Positions 59,105 to 59,699 of a stretch of 59,699 bases of DNA are shown piece by piece. Source of the stretch: Priapulus caudatus (Eukaryota; Priapulida; Priapulimorpha; Priapulimorphida; Priapulidae); NCBI RefSeq assembly GCF_000485595.1, contig NW_014578442.1:17993-77691 (forward strand), given 5' to 3'. The notes beneath the pieces are model-generated. The model did not search any database. It was not told the origin of the DNA and worked only from the letters and a program-made list of their open reading frames with translations. Both the position numbers and the translations under genes were made by a program. The first letter of the stretch is position 1, and each line of letters opens with the position of its first letter.

Positions 59105-59618
59105 ACTTATTTCTCCGGTTGGCAATGCTGCTAGCGTCGTAGCGATTCGGGCCAAGCATTATTACATACAGCAAATCAAAACGCAATTACCTGTCTAGTC
59201 GCTAATTTTTGTACTATGTTTGTGTTATACGAGGATCTGGATCTTAGTAGCCGCATATTTTTGTTTTGTTGTTGAAAACGCGTTCCGTTTGAACGATTAG
59301 CCATCGCTGTATCGGCACAGGTATCGGTTTTGTTCAGTTGTTTTCCCTCCCGATCACCATAATTGTGTAGTAATTATGTTTTATAAAATACCCAACATAC
59401 TTCAATCAATCTAATTTAAAGCAATTTAATTATAATAAATTAGAATAAACTTGGAATAGGAGAAATCTCAAATAATACGTCTATGAACAATCTTATTTTG
59501 TTAAATTCGTATTTTTACACGTACAACTTTCTAGTGGTAGGTTCATTGTCGTCACGGAATAGACTGGTGCTCGCTCCCACGTCTCGGCTTAGTTACTCGA
59601 TGAACACAGCTATGGCTG
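59105..59618. other. non-coding DNA, no gene seen
   Basis: AT-rich, without recognisable exons or repeats. Confidence 0.45.
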
Positions 59619-59699
59619 TGGCGGCGTGTGTGTGTGTGTGTGTGCGTGCGTGTCTGTGTGCGTGCGTGCGTGTGTGTGTGCGTGCGTGCGTGCGTGCGT
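59619..59699. repeat. TG/TGCG microsatellite at window edge
   Basis: (TG)n passing into (TGCG)n, the complementary form of the ACGC arrays seen earlier. It continues past the end of the window. Confidence 0.9.

Overview
The window is eukaryotic nuclear DNA from an animal, most likely a marine invertebrate. Genes are split by GT-AG introns. The two recognisable genes are metazoan families: an SLC2/GLUT hexose transporter on the + strand and the CUL4 ubiquitin-ligase adaptor DCAF15 on the - strand. Microsatellites and small non-autonomous transposons are abundant, and several repeats resemble ones that are common in marine invertebrate genomes. I cannot name the species. Two N runs (13645-13669 and 25930-26196) and several near-identical but indel-ridden tandem blocks indicate a long-read draft assembly with unresolved haplotype or gap-edge duplications.

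Layout. 1-9.9 kb: the 3' half of an SLC2 transporter (exons 3744-8140), preceded by a second, frameshifted copy of its last exon and 3' flank (1-3180 repeats 6830-9840). 9.6-18.8 kb: a 2-kb foldback transposon next to a long ACGC-type low-complexity array. The whole block appears twice, either side of the 25-N gap. 18.8-24.2 kb: an alternating A/B satellite, an uncharacterised gene for a probable secreted, very basic protein (22027-23608) and a deleted hAT transposon. 24.5-26.3 kb: a first exon of an unidentified secreted or membrane protein on the - strand, and the last exon of an unidentified gene after the 267-N gap. 27.5-31.9 kb: the A/B satellite again, split by a segment holding a U2 snRNA gene copy. 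That copy is itself split by a degraded R2-superfamily non-LTR retrotransposon. 34.6-43.1 kb: DCAF15, 12 coding exons, with introns full of repeats. 43.3-59.7 kb: no gene seen. It consists of two ~6.1-kb tandem units, each with a 43-bp minisatellite, a ~1.9-kb perfect-style palindrome and several MITEs, followed by more MITEs, two families of which carry telomere-like CCCTAA tracts.

The most interesting item is the U2 snRNA gene interrupted at the branch-site recognition sequence (GTAGTA / TCTGTTC) by a retrotransposon. The element has a YADD reverse transcriptase, a CCHC knuckle, an RHN motif and a restriction-like endonuclease. This combination points to the U2-targeting Utopia type rather than the APE-type Keno. 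A second candidate is a set of ~50-60-bp hairpin elements with conserved TATCAAGAGC ends, a conserved 3-nt asymmetry and variable cores. The genes do not form a functional unit; they are simply neighbours.
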